Positions 26,301-34,407 of a stretch of 48,489 bases of DNA are shown here, one piece after another. Position 1 is the first letter of the stretch; every line of letters starts with the position of its first letter. Made by a program: the position numbers and the translations under genes. The notes under the pieces were generated by a model, which saw only the letters and a list, made by a program, of their open reading frames with translations, ran no database searches and was not told the origin of the DNA. The stretch is taken from positions 1 to 48,489 of IMG/VR virus record IMGVR_UViG_3300025168_000012; one strand, 5' to 3'. The DNA comes from a virus.

Positions 26301-29300
26301 TTCTCTCACAATCAATGAAAGAAATAAAGTCTGGTAATAGCGTACTGAGAAATAGAGGACTTCAAAGATTAGCTGGGTTCTCATTCACAAATTTAGGGTG
26401 GACTGCCGCAGGTAGTTTCGGCTACAAATCGGTTGGCTTTTCTGAAACTGAAAATGAAGGTCTTCAAACAAACGCTGAGAGTTACACTACTCATCACGAC
26501 AAACAATTTATACCGGGAGAGGATGGTGTCATGTACGTGCACGACCCAACCTATATAAATTCTTATTATGTGTGGCAGGATATAGGGCAGTCGCTATACA
26601 GAGAGTTGTCCGTAGGAGAAGTAAGCGGCGTAGCACTTGGTGAGAGAATGATGAAGGGAGTGTTATCGTCCGCAGAAGCATTTGTTAAACCTTTTACCGA
26701 TGAGTCTATGTTTACTCAACTTATGGGAGACCTCTACTACGCATCGAAAGATTCCGACGGAAGAGCGCCCGCAGGTCGAAAAATTTTCAAAGACAAAGAA
26801 GACTTCGGTGGCTCTATTTACGATATAGCAGAGTACATGGCGGCGGGGTTTTCGCCTGGATTTATTTTAGATGGTATTAAATATTCAAAAGCTATATTCG
26901 AAGAACCTAATGCCAATACAGGGCTTAAAGATAACCTAACAGCTAGAACACTTGAGATGTTGAGTGGTATAAATTTTCGTAAATATAAACCTGAAGATAA
27001 CTTTGGATTTCATATTAAAAAGTTTAATAGTGTTGTTAGGTACCAAATTGGTGATATAACGCCTAAATTTAATAAGGAAGGAGCTGAGTATTTTAAAGAG
27101 TACAGTACAGCTCAAGCAAAGAAATTCAGGGCTTCTCAAGAGTTATACAGACAGATTGAAGCTATGAGAGCTATTAATTTTAAATCTCATGAAATTTACG
27201 CCATGTTAAAAAAGAATGGAATAACAAGCAAAAAGCAGCTTCGGTTTTTAATGCGAGGTCGTTTTGACCCTGATACTATTACGCCTAGCATGAGAAAAAA
27301 AATACGTGAAAAAGCAAGTGATGTATCTCAAGCTAAACAAGACAACTCAATACTAAGAGAGTTTTATTCAAAATTAAATGGTGCTCTTCTTCAGCCCATA
27401 GATAAAGAAGATATAGCTCGTGCTGAACTTGCGAGTGGTAAAATATCTCGCGTGGAATATGACAGACTAGAATTTAAAAAGGGTGGTGAGGTAAACATTC
27501 CTCGTGCACCGAGAGAACCCGATGAGCGTATAGATAAAATGACGGGGTTGCCTTATAATGTACAAGCAGGTATGGCCTTTATAGATGATGAAGACCCTCT
27601 AAAACGTTTAGGTTTTGCTGGCGGAGGACAAGTAGACCCACTGGTGCGTTTAGGATTTAGTGGGGGAAGTGCTGTTGGTGGACTAAACAAAATTTTAGGT
27701 AGCTTAAAGCGTTCCCGATTTGTCGGAGGTGGTGCTACCTACACAATCCAAGCAGGAGACACGCTTTCGGGTATTGCAAAAATGCATGGAATATCACAAG
27801 AGAAGCTTCAAGAATTAAATAAGATTGAAGACCCTGATAAAATCTTTTCGGGTAGTGAATTAAAGCTATCTAGCACAGAAACTGAAGAGTTCATAGCACA
27901 AGACCCAGTGTATACAGAGTTTACAACAACAGAGTTTACACCAGAAGATGAGGCAAACGTAGCGGCAGATATTCTACAAAGTATCATACGAGACCCAAAC
28001 AGAGATATAGAAGCAGAATTAGAAGAAGAAAAACTGCAACTACAGAGACTCGAGATGCGTAAATTAAACCTCAATACTCGTGAATTAGAAGTAGTAGATG
28101 AGATTGCTCCATCGCAGCCAGAGAAGATATCAGAAACAGGTGATGCTGAGGATGTCGATTACGAAGGTGTATGGGGAGGAGGTAGACGACGCTTGCATGA
28201 GGTTTTAAATGAGATTAAAAATGATTTGGATGAGGGACAAATACTAAGCATAGAGGCGCAAGTCCGTGAATGGGGTGCTTACATAGACATGATGTTCGCG
28301 CCCGTAGGAGAGCTTATTGGCACCGTAGCATCTGCTTTAACTCCTGATGCAATTGAAGAACCATTTAAAAGAGAAATGGCAGAGGTTGGAGAAAATATTG
28401 GAGAGTGGATAAAAGAAAACGGGTACGAGCGTTCTGCAAAAAATGTGAACGCTCTAATTTCTATTGTTGGAATTATACCAGCGGCACAAATACTCAAAAG
28501 AGGAATAAATACTGTAGCAGCAGGAACTAAAACAAAGCTTGATGGTTTTTATGAAAAGTCGCGTGACGAGAAGGGAAAAGTTATACCCTTTTCAAATGAG
28601 GCAGAACGAAAGCTTTCCCAATTGAAAGCAGCAGGTACTGCGTTTGCTCAAGCAGCACCCTCTGCGGTTGTCGATGTTCTTTTACCGGGAATGATAGCAC
28701 GTAGAAGATTATCAGCAGCGGGGTCTAAACGAAAAGAAATAATTAGAGAAGAAAAAACTAAAAATGTTGCTGACGCTTACTCTTCTGCAATGGCTGGAAG
28801 AAATATTGTAGAACAAAGCCCTGATACAAAACTAGGAGATTTAGTTGAAAGAGATTCGGCTTTGTCAATATCTTACATTTATGATAATAAAAAATTAGAT
28901 GATTATGCAGGTGTAAGGGCTGCTTTATTTAAAGACTATAATGATTTTGATGTTCCGCTAGAAATTCAAGATGCAGGAATGAATCATATACTTAACGGTC
29001 CTTGGACTGAAGGATTAAGAATTACAGTAAAAGGAAAAGAGCTAAAGTCTGAGCGTCCTCTAAATCCTCAGAATACTGACGTAGATATTAAAAGATTAGA
29101 TAGCCCACAAAACTTATTAACTGAATCTCATGGAGAACTTGATATAGCTGCTAACTCACTCAGAAAAATATTCAAAGAGTCCAATAGAGCTAAGATGGCA
29201 AAATATATTAATCAGTTAGAAGGAGACGGAACTTTTAAAAAGACAATAAAACTTAATAACAAAGGTACTGTAACCCCAGCTTCTTTAGGGAAAGACCATC

Positions 29301-30250
29301 ATACACACGTAAATGTTGAAGCTACTATAGGCAGCGCTACTCCTGACCAGATTAAAGCTTGGCTATCTTATAAGGGTGATAGTATAGGTTCAGTTACAGT
29401 GTATCAAAAAGATAAGTTTGGAAAATATAAGCGAGATGCAAAGGGCGCTAAAATAGTAAAGTTAGACGCAGATAATAAACCCGTATTAAAGTTAGATAAA
29501 TCTGGCAATCCTGTAAAGGATATGGCAACACATACTGGTAAACAATTAGCAGCAGTTGCATTTAGAGTGGATGAAAACAACCCTAATATTATTTATTGGT
29601 CAAGCTCTCATAAATCTAATTCTAAAGAATCTGGTGGAGTCAATGATTTTGTAGCGTTTGACCTTAAAACGAAAGAAGTCTATACAATGGTTTCTGACAA
29701 GCATGACATGTTAGCAAATTTAAATCCAATCGGAGGAACTTCCCGCCTAACAATTGCACCTATAACTAAAAGAAATTTTGTCAATCCTAAACTTAAAGGT
29801 AAGCACACGCAGAGAGACTTCCAAGGAGAGGCAAAGGCAGCACTTGCAATGTTAGAAAAATACAAATTAGAACTTCCAGAAGGTGGTTTAACAATGAAAA
29901 CATACGACCCCTTAACTGGAGTAATTCCTACCGGAAAGAAAACTGTTTCTTTGCTTGGTAACTCTAACATAACAATAGACAACCTTAAAAAAATTGCAAG
30001 CGCAAAGAAGATAGAAAAGGTAGGTGAAAATTGGAAAATAGATGGGGATAAAATGCTCAGGAGCCAGCTTGATGGGGCGGTACATATTAATCAAACTACT
30101 TTAGCGCACTTTGCTGGTAAAGCTACTTCAAAGGATTACGCAACATTAGCTAGAAGATTAGGTAAAATCTATGCGTCATCTACCGTGTTGGGAGAATCGA
30201 ACAGAGAAGGTTCAGTGCTTGGGGGCCTCAAAAAGGTTTCGCAATCATGA
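23378..30250 (+). CDS. Giant internal virion/ejection protein with LysM domain, 2290 aa
   Basis: The largest gene of the window. The N-terminal third is mixed helical. Residues of about 612-660 (GSYVTIDSSDLGVPTGSVGK and the following strand) look like a KOW/SH3-like barrel. The region of about 740-1330 is helical with DNA-ejection-like character. Residues of about 1454-1497 form a clear LysM domain (YTIQAGDTLSGIAKMHGIS), which binds peptidoglycan. The last 800 residues are alpha/beta with no recognised motif. A transglycosylase motif was not seen. It probably lies in the capsid and reaches the cell wall during infection, as T7 gp16 does. No frameshift was found. Confidence 0.75.
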   Translation: MIRINPNTGEYVESTFTNEGQIFRPLTEQEVNAYLNKPKFTSVVEEPVEEDDASFLTDAGRVGFSILEGFAQLGSDVIIRPFVDDKKEYDESYSEWRGEMAEYVPGLDREDIIDEETGEVLRTETGAGMILDVASYLVGGGVVFKALGKISKLQKAKYGNLTRGVIAEQTVEQVLADPHSNLANLVSESLMDEPPEVIEFLAADEADDVLFNRAKMAMVSGVLTAGIGGILKLGFKTVDVAKHSRAVIGKESPSTPGEYEVVIGSLLQATKEQLKDNPSPLVEKVKEVAEDSAEGVSQIIKQSSGSIGSVAGFSGVLKWVKQRYFLSRGFLSKEGYKAQEDSIESQKRLVAHAGHLAKRLQRFMDDTIEGNIVDDVNRALTDKKMLELKPDEKIKYLVSEYKFSTEIAEDIADARGTIDTLSKTILDSNIGSEAVREAIDANMGSYMRKSYRLYEDADWSPSDSLKESAKDAIVKAKLGSKKAEDVDVDLLEKFTREAYTDIAKLLDKNSLLGADDYLTQIRKVNKYYLTGRKEMLPEIEKLMGIIESPTENIILTIQKSVSLTENNKFYTRLLELGGSVPSNPSVYDESLVKARIELASNKNRSVEDLTKGSYVTIDSSDLGVPTGSVGKVLSVNSKKTPGMITVQIGKGGKKINVKKSEGLDKLSIIPNSNKVNKLATQYYDDVTGGKAYTSSKYISKYRDTTGPLTTEIKGTGSVLDGQYTTKELARSIHGLEDTHLSLFGLGTKYFEKGAKNQGIFRWFAGAKGLNQQMRTVYDHTTHLRNGLGGLQFGLANGLNPLKNGRLNFQVLRNEIGEGSDKVFDEYYELLQGLGVIGTSVRGSEARALLDIASETTPSRWAAKLEDYAKRNPDTRRGKLAEMARLGKNRPEQIYMATDDFFKMNGFANELVTLRKAHAGDAAWTEDLLRIEAANLIKDTMPNYNRVTKGIKALREMPIGNFVAFPAEIARTSANILSQSMKEIKSGNSVLRNRGLQRLAGFSFTNLGWTAAGSFGYKSVGFSETENEGLQTNAESYTTHHDKQFIPGEDGVMYVHDPTYINSYYVWQDIGQSLYRELSVGEVSGVALGERMMKGVLSSAEAFVKPFTDESMFTQLMGDLYYASKDSDGRAPAGRKIFKDKEDFGGSIYDIAEYMAAGFSPGFILDGIKYSKAIFEEPNANTGLKDNLTARTLEMLSGINFRKYKPEDNFGFHIKKFNSVVRYQIGDITPKFNKEGAEYFKEYSTAQAKKFRASQELYRQIEAMRAINFKSHEIYAMLKKNGITSKKQLRFLMRGRFDPDTITPSMRKKIREKASDVSQAKQDNSILREFYSKLNGALLQPIDKEDIARAELASGKISRVEYDRLEFKKGGEVNIPRAPREPDERIDKMTGLPYNVQAGMAFIDDEDPLKRLGFAGGGQVDPLVRLGFSGGSAVGGLNKILGSLKRSRFVGGGATYTIQAGDTLSGIAKMHGISQEKLQELNKIEDPDKIFSGSELKLSSTETEEFIAQDPVYTEFTTTEFTPEDEANVAADILQSIIRDPNRDIEAELEEEKLQLQRLEMRKLNLNTRELEVVDEIAPSQPEKISETGDAEDVDYEGVWGGGRRRLHEVLNEIKNDLDEGQILSIEAQVREWGAYIDMMFAPVGELIGTVASALTPDAIEEPFKREMAEVGENIGEWIKENGYERSAKNVNALISIVGIIPAAQILKRGINTVAAGTKTKLDGFYEKSRDEKGKVIPFSNEAERKLSQLKAAGTAFAQAAPSAVVDVLLPGMIARRRLSAAGSKRKEIIREEKTKNVADAYSSAMAGRNIVEQSPDTKLGDLVERDSALSISYIYDNKKLDDYAGVRAALFKDYNDFDVPLEIQDAGMNHILNGPWTEGLRITVKGKELKSERPLNPQNTDVDIKRLDSPQNLLTESHGELDIAANSLRKIFKESNRAKMAKYINQLEGDGTFKKTIKLNNKGTVTPASLGKDHHTHVNVEATIGSATPDQIKAWLSYKGDSIGSVTVYQKDKFGKYKRDAKGAKIVKLDADNKPVLKLDKSGNPVKDMATHTGKQLAAVAFRVDENNPNIIYWSSSHKSNSKESGGVNDFVAFDLKTKEVYTMVSDKHDMLANLNPIGGTSRLTIAPITKRNFVNPKLKGKHTQRDFQGEAKAALAMLEKYKLELPEGGLTMKTYDPLTGVIPTGKKTVSLLGNSNITIDNLKKIASAKKIEKVGENWKIDGDKMLRSQLDGAVHINQTTLAHFAGKATSKDYATLARRLGKIYASSTVLGESNREGSVLGGLKKVSQS

Positions 30251-30576
30251 GTCTCTTTTTTCGCAGTGCAGCAGCTACAAAAGTAAAAGAACTTCTTAGC
30301 GCAGAATCAGAAGATTTGAAAGATAAAAGTCTCAGAGTTTTCGTGAAGGGTGGAGGGTGTTCAGGATTTCAATATGAGTTTATATTTGATAAGAAGAACG
30401 AAGAAGATAAGGTAGTAACTACTGACGGAGTAGCTTTAGTAGTAGACCCTCTGAGCTTTGAGTATTTAAAAGGCTCTGAAATAGACTACTTAACAAGTCC
30501 CTTTGCATCTCAGTTTGTAATTCGTAATCCTAATGTTCAAACAACTTGTGGTTGTGGCAGTTCTTTCGCGTTATAG
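30247..30576 (+). CDS. A-type Fe-S cluster carrier (IscA/HesB family)
   Basis: 109 aa, the usual family length. It carries the three ligand cysteines: Cys38 in GGGCSGFQYEF, and Cys101 and Cys103 in TTCGCGSSF. The family receives Fe-S clusters from scaffold proteins and delivers them to apo-enzymes in the cytoplasm. It begins four bases before the giant virion gene ends and precedes the lysis genes. HesB-like genes are known auxiliary genes of marine phages. Possible phage-encoded clients are the four-Cys nuclease at 37648-38505 or host enzymes. NrdB, with its di-iron-oxo centre, is not a client for Fe-S clusters. Confidence 0.93.
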   Translation: MSLFFRSAAATKVKELLSAESEDLKDKSLRVFVKGGGCSGFQYEFIFDKKNEEDKVVTTDGVALVVDPLSFEYLKGSEIDYLTSPFASQFVIRNPNVQTTCGCGSSFAL

Positions 30577-30594
30577 TAAAGGGGGAGACAAATA

Positions 30595-30879
30595 GTGGAA
30601 TTTTTAATTAATACTTTTGGCGCTAAACTATGTTGTATTGCAGCAAGTGGATTAGGCGGGATAACAGACCAAGCAATTAGAAGAAAGTTTAAAGTTATGG
30701 AAATACTTATAGCTTTGCTTATTGGTGTTGTCTCTGCTGAAATATTTATTCCAGCTTTAATGTCTTACTTTCATTTTGACAAAACTGTTGGCGTGGCAAT
30801 TGCTTTTGTTGTTGGGTACTGTGGTATCAGACTACTTCCTATGATTGAAGCTAATGTGAAAAAAAGGTTAGAAAAATGA
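30595..30879 (+). CDS. Small multi-span membrane protein, possible holin
   Basis: 94 aa starting at GTG behind GGGGGAG. Two clear transmembrane helices (about 35-59, MEILIALLIGVVSAEIFIP; about 65-85, VGVAIAFVVGYCGIRLLP), perhaps a third near 8-25, with a Lys-rich C-terminal end. It overlaps the M15 peptidase gene by four bases (ATGA), the usual place for a holin, which forms holes that release the endolysin. A second, better holin candidate lies at 31413-31799, so one may be a regulator. Confidence 0.6.
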   Translation: MEFLINTFGAKLCCIAASGLGGITDQAIRRKFKVMEILIALLIGVVSAEIFIPALMSYFHFDKTVGVAIAFVVGYCGIRLLPMIEANVKKRLEK

Positions 30880-31247
30880 CATACAAATATTTTACAGAGC
30901 AAGAACTAAGTTGTAGTCATTGCAAGAAGAACGGAATGAATGATGCTTTCATGGTAAAGATAGAAGCTCTTCGAGAAGAACTGGGGTTTCCTTTTGTGGT
31001 AACCTCTGGCTATCGGTGTGCGAACCACCCAATAGAGGCCCGTAAAGCCTCTCCAGGAGCACACACAACGGGTAGAGCACTCGACCTATTGGTGTCTGGA
31101 GAAAACGCCTACAGACTCCTCTCAGACGCTCTCAGGGCAGGGTTTACAGGCATCGGAGTGAACCAAAAAGGAGGCTCTAGATTTATACACATAGACAACA
31201 TAGAATCTACTGCGGAAAGACCCAGACCTTGGGTATGGAGTTACTGA
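30876..31247 (+). CDS. Endolysin-type M15 peptidase (zinc D-Ala carboxypeptidase fold)
   Basis: 123 aa. The peptidase M15A pattern is clear: TSGYRC (43-48), zinc ligands His63 and Asp70 in HTTGRALD, and His105 with Asp107 in FIHID. The enzyme cuts peptide cross-links in peptidoglycan. There is no signal peptide, so export would need a holin. It also has four Cys in the first half (13, 16, 48 and none other conserved). It overlaps holin-like genes on both sides in a compact lysis cassette. Confidence 0.85.
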   Translation: MTYKYFTEQELSCSHCKKNGMNDAFMVKIEALREELGFPFVVTSGYRCANHPIEARKASPGAHTTGRALDLLVSGENAYRLLSDALRAGFTGIGVNQKGGSRFIHIDNIESTAERPRPWVWSY

Positions 31248-31423
31248 TGGAAGAGTTGTTGGTGCTTATGTATACAGAAGAACAACTTGAAACTCTCTAC
31301 GGTATCTACGCTAGGCATCAGAACCGTGCTAGTTTAGGCTTTATGAAACTTGAAGATTTTAGGGCTTTGTTTGAAGAACAACAATCGTATTTACTTATGA
31401 AGGAGATGGAGAATGCTTCTTAG
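31247..31423 (+). CDS. Small acidic helical protein, 58 aa
   Basis: The start at 31247 shares a base with the endolysin stop (TGATG) and has GGAG seven bases upstream, so I prefer it over the start six codons earlier inside the endolysin gene. The product is helical and Glu/Leu-rich (MYTEEQLETLYGIYARHQN). It overlaps the next gene by 11 bases. No family is recognised. Its place in the lysis cassette suggests a partner of the holin. Confidence 0.55.
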   Translation: MEELLVLMYTEEQLETLYGIYARHQNRASLGFMKLEDFRALFEEQQSYLLMKEMENAS

Positions 31424-31799
31424 CGCAATACTTGGACCCATAGGAACTATCGCTTCAAGCTGGTTGGACGGTCGCAATGAAAAGATAAAGGCTAACACAA
31501 AAGTGAAGGTAGCTAGAGCAGAAGCCGAAGCTATTGTGATGCAAAAGAAAGCTACAGGAGAAATAGATTGGGATATCGCACAAGCTAAGGCTAGTGAAAG
31601 CTCCTGGAAAGACGAGTGGCTTACTGTGGTGTTCACCTTACCTTTAATTCTATTGTTGTTCGGGGAGGAGCAGCGAGTTAATAACTTCTTTCTTGCTCTG
31701 GGTAACTGCCCCGAGTGGTACCAGTATTTGTTAGGTACAATCGTAGCGGCTAGCTTTGGATTTCGAGGGGCATCTCAGTTTATGAGGAAAAAGAAATGA
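31413..31799 (+). CDS. Holin of the 3TM superfamily type
   Basis: 128 aa. An amphipathic N-terminus (LLSAILGPIGTIASSWL) and a charged helical linker (about 22-60) are followed by SWKDEWLTVVFTLPLILLLFG and a second hydrophobic segment ending LGTIVAASFGFRG, then the basic tail RKKK. The pattern SWKDE...LP...G...P.W...LLGTIVAASFGFR matches 3TM holins, including those of gene transfer agents. It would collapse the membrane at lysis. It overlaps neighbours on both sides by ATGA-type overlaps. Confidence 0.75.
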   Translation: MLLSAILGPIGTIASSWLDGRNEKIKANTKVKVARAEAEAIVMQKKATGEIDWDIAQAKASESSWKDEWLTVVFTLPLILLLFGEEQRVNNFFLALGNCPEWYQYLLGTIVAASFGFRGASQFMRKKK

Positions 31800-31909
31800 A
31801 GCGATATATAAATGCACATAGAAGAAAAAGGAAAGGTGGTGGTCGTTTCAAAAAGAATTCAACTATCTACGCTGTGATGAAGAAAGGATTTCCAAAAGGT
31901 AGAAAATGA
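31796..31909 (+). CDS. Tiny highly basic protein, 37 aa
   Basis: Its ATG overlaps the holin TGA (ATGA), and its own stop overlaps the next ATG in the same way, a strong sign of a real coupled gene despite its size. The sequence is mostly Arg, Lys and Gly (RRKRKGGGRFKKN ... KKGFPKGRK), suggesting binding to nucleic acid or acidic surfaces. No family is recognised. Confidence 0.6.
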   Translation: MKRYINAHRRKRKGGGRFKKNSTIYAVMKKGFPKGRK

Positions 31910-32169
31910 ATAAGTTCCCCGTAGTAGAAGTATGTTGGGGTGATGCGTGGGTTGATACAGCCGACTACACTTTTGAAGAAGCCAAAAATCTTAAGCCTGT
32001 AATCCGAAAAACAATAGGCTATTTAATCAACACAACAGATGAGTGTATCATATTAGCCACAGACCTATACAATGAAAGTAAAATACCGACTATAAAAGAA
32101 AGTACTGTTAATACTCCTATGATTATTCCTTGGGGTATGGTACTGGAGTGGTATGAGTTTACTTTTTAA
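31906..32169 (+). CDS. Conserved-type small phage protein, 87 aa
   Basis: Start and stop overlap the neighbours (four bases upstream, 17 downstream). The pattern VEVCWGDAWVDTADYTFEEA...GYLINTTDECIILATDL (in pieces), ending with IIPWGMVLEWYEF, resembles small uncharacterised phage proteins with a beta sheet rich in Trp and Asp. Proteins of that pattern often contain a WxDAW or GW core. No function can be given. It lies between the holin-type and hydrolase genes. Confidence 0.6.
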   Translation: MNKFPVVEVCWGDAWVDTADYTFEEAKNLKPVIRKTIGYLINTTDECIILATDLYNESKIPTIKESTVNTPMIIPWGMVLEWYEFTF

Positions 32170-32650
32170 ACTATTAATTATTACTTCAATATTGTTCAGT
32201 TATGCTTGTTCAGTAGATACCAGAGCTGAAGAAAGTGAAGAGGACATCAGATGCTTGGCGAAGAATATTTATTTTGAAGCGCGTAGTGAAAGCATGGCAG
32301 GATGGTTGGGAGTTGCCGGTGTGACTTTGAATAGAGTATCTTCAAAAAGATTTCCAAACTCTGTTTGTGAAGTAGTTTTTCAAGGCCCTAAGTATGTAAG
32401 TAGTGGGCTACCCATAAAACACAGGTGTCAGTTTAGTTGGTACTGCGATGGGAAATCAGACTATATTGTGGATAGGGATATACACTCTGAAATATCTTAC
32501 TTTGTTAGAACTATAATGGAAGCTAACAACTTTATATTTGATATCACCGAGGGTGCAACACACTATCATCACTTCGCAATAAATCCTTATTGGGCTAAAA
32601 GTATGACAAAAACTGTGCGAATAGACTCACATATTTTTTATAGGAACTAA
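32153..32650 (+). CDS. SleB-like cell wall hydrolase with signal sequence
   Basis: 165 aa. A hydrophobic N-terminal segment (LLFKLLIITSILFSYACS) is a signal peptide, possibly with a lipid-modified Cys, though the lipobox is imperfect. The core matches the Hydrolase_2/SleB family: catalytic Glu42 in YFEARSE, GVAGVTLNRV, and the C-terminal GATHYHHFAINPYWA ending HIFYRN. Such enzymes cleave peptidoglycan in the periplasm. It is a second lytic enzyme besides the M15 peptidase and would be exported by the host Sec system, independently of the holin. Confidence 0.85.
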   Translation: MSLLFKLLIITSILFSYACSVDTRAEESEEDIRCLAKNIYFEARSESMAGWLGVAGVTLNRVSSKRFPNSVCEVVFQGPKYVSSGLPIKHRCQFSWYCDGKSDYIVDRDIHSEISYFVRTIMEANNFIFDITEGATHYHHFAINPYWAKSMTKTVRIDSHIFYRN

Positions 32651-32652
32651 AA

Positions 32653-32949
32653 ATGATACTAGAAGACTTCAGTAAAGGCGGAAGTGCTAAGAAGAAAGAC
32701 TCTCGCTTAAAGAACGCAGGTGTTTCTGGGTACAATAAACCTAAGCGTACTCCAAAACATAAAACAAAATCTCATGTGGTGGTCGCAAAAGATGGGGATA
32801 AGATTAAGACTATACGGTTTGGGCAACAGGGCGTGACAGGAGACAGAAAAAAAACAAAACGCTCAGATTCTTTTAAAGCTCGTCACGCAAAGAACATTGA
32901 GAAGGGCAAAATGTCAGCAGCTTACTGGGCCAACAAAGTTAAATGGTAA
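32653..32949 (+). CDS. Basic conserved phage protein, 98 aa
   Basis: The product is strongly basic. The stretch KTIRFGQQGVTGDRKKTKRS followed by FKARHAKNIEKGKMSAAYW and ending WANKVKW is a distinctive signature that I recall from many marine phages, where it is of unknown function (a virion role has been suggested). The first 40 residues are Lys-rich and disordered. It starts two bases after the hydrolase stop. Confidence 0.7.
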   Translation: MILEDFSKGGSAKKKDSRLKNAGVSGYNKPKRTPKHKTKSHVVVAKDGDKIKTIRFGQQGVTGDRKKTKRSDSFKARHAKNIEKGKMSAAYWANKVKW

Positions 32950-32962
32950 CTAGGAGAGTATT

Positions 32963-33184
32963 ATGTCTGAAGAATTTTTTCAATTTATAGAGTCTCCAGA
33001 AACCACCGCAATTCGAGTCAACACGGACGCAATGAATCATCTAGGGGTTTTACTTAGTAGTTTAGAAGATATGGTATTGCGACTTGCCGTGCTTGATATG
33101 CTGTCCAAACATTCTAAGTTTGTTTTAGAAACTTCAGAAAAAATAGTAATGAATAAACGACTAGATATAAAAGCAGTTAAGTAA
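32963..33184 (+). CDS. Hypothetical helical protein, 73 aa
   Basis: It is the last rightward gene, behind a TAGGAGAG box. It is helical with hydrophobic stretches (LGVLLSSLEDMVLRLAVLDML) and no recognised motif. It ends 20 bases before the end of the convergent leftward block, and I see no terminator hairpin between the two. Confidence 0.6.
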   Translation: MSEEFFQFIESPETTAIRVNTDAMNHLGVLLSSLEDMVLRLAVLDMLSKHSKFVLETSEKIVMNKRLDIKAVK

Positions 33185-33204
33185 AGTCTGTGTTTCTTTC
33201 ACTA

Positions 33205-33417
33205 CTAGCGCAAAGCACTTAACTCCTTTTCTAAATGTGCATGAAGACTTGAGAGTTTAACATCAGCCTCTCTTATCAGTTTCTGCACAAGAGGAGTGTC
33301 GTGTTTATCAAATACTTTTGATACATCCTCTATAGGTAGCTTACGAAACTCAGTCATTAAGTTACCTTTTCTATCTATAAATACTTTAAACGAAATTATA
33401 TTTCCTTCTTCTTTCAT
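33205..33417 (-). CDS. Hypothetical protein downstream of nrdB, 70 aa
   Basis: Its ATG overlaps the nrdB stop (ATGA), so it is probably translated with nrdB. It begins with a beta-like stretch (IISFKVFIDRKGNLM) and ends in a helical, charged region (LVQKLIREADVKLSSLHAHL). No family is recognised. In the nucleotide operon it may be a small regulator or simply the last accessory gene of the leftward transcript. Confidence 0.65.
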   Translation of the reverse strand: MKEEGNIISFKVFIDRKGNLMTEFRKLPIEDVSKVFDKHDTPLVQKLIREADVKLSSLHAHLEKELSALR

Positions 33418-34376
33418 TGAAACACTACCCCTTCTAAGTTACCCCTAAGTCCTGCTTTCATGTAGGAAGTTGACCGACCTTCAAAGAAGTTCTGGTGTTC
33501 AACTCCTAGCACATCATCCAACCAATTCAGAGGGTTATCCTTAACACCATAGTTAGGCTTTAATCCCAACTGTAGCAATCGTCGGTCAGCAATATAACGA
33601 ATGTATACCGTCATTTCTTTCTTTGATAATCCTTGAATATCCCCATGTTCAAATACCAAGTCTAAGAACTTATCTTCTAACTCGACCATATCTCTGCATG
33701 CTTGGTAGATTTCTTTTTTAAAATCATCAGTCCATATCTCAATATTCTCTTGTATGAATTCTCTAAATAGTTTTGTCATCGCTTCAACGTGTAAAGACTC
33801 ATCCCGAATACTATAAGTAATTATTTGTCCCATACCTTTCATCTTTCCAAATCTAGGAAAGTTTAAAAGTATTATAAAACTACTGAATAGCTGAAGGCCC
33901 TCAGTGAAACCGCTATAAACGGCAAGCGCTTTTGCAATACTTTCTTTGTCCTTTGCGGTTACCTTTATATTATTTATATATTCATGTTTAGCGGCCATCG
34001 CCTCGTATTCAGAGAAGGCTTTATACTCTGTTTCAGGCATACCTACTGTATCCAACAGCAGACTGTAGGCGTGTTGATGAATGGATTCCATATTTGCAAA
34101 GCTACTCATCATCATACGAGCTTCAGGCTTCTTAAATATTCTCATGTATCTATCAACGTAGCCTGACCCCACATCCACATCTGACTGAGTGAACAGCCTA
34201 AATATTTGAGTGAGTAAATTCTTTTCGGACTCACCTAAATCCTGCCAATCTTTTACGTCATTATGTAGAGGTACGTCCTCTGGAAACCAGTGCATTTGAT
34301 TCTGTTGAACGTAGTAATCAAACATCCAAGGATGGTCAAAAGGTTTATAGTAATCTCTCGTTCCTAACAAGCTCAT
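33414..34376 (-). CDS. nrdB: Ribonucleotide reductase beta subunit (class I)
   Basis: 320 aa. It supplies the tyrosyl radical that lets NrdA convert ribonucleotides to deoxyribonucleotides. Di-iron ligands: Asp66 in QSDVD, Glu97 and His100 with radical Tyr104 in MESIHQHAY (same spacing as E. coli Glu115, His118, Tyr122), Glu159 in FTEGLQ, Glu193 and His196 in RDESLHVE. All are present. It is shorter than the 376 aa of E. coli, usual for phage forms. It follows nrdA by 31 bases in the same leftward operon. Confidence 0.97.
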   Translation of the reverse strand: MSLLGTRDYYKPFDHPWMFDYYVQQNQMHWFPEDVPLHNDVKDWQDLGESEKNLLTQIFRLFTQSDVDVGSGYVDRYMRIFKKPEARMMMSSFANMESIHQHAYSLLLDTVGMPETEYKAFSEYEAMAAKHEYINNIKVTAKDKESIAKALAVYSGFTEGLQLFSSFIILLNFPRFGKMKGMGQIITYSIRDESLHVEAMTKLFREFIQENIEIWTDDFKKEIYQACRDMVELEDKFLDLVFEHGDIQGLSKKEMTVYIRYIADRRLLQLGLKPNYGVKDNPLNWLDDVLGVEHQNFFEGRSTSYMKAGLRGNLEGVVFQ

Positions 34377-34407
34377 TTAATGTTATCCTTATTGTTAATA
34401 ATCAGTG

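Noticed and set aside
23378-30250. N4-type virion RNA polymerase
   Set aside because: Size is suggestive, but I found no polymerase motifs, and LysM plus position fit an ejection protein.
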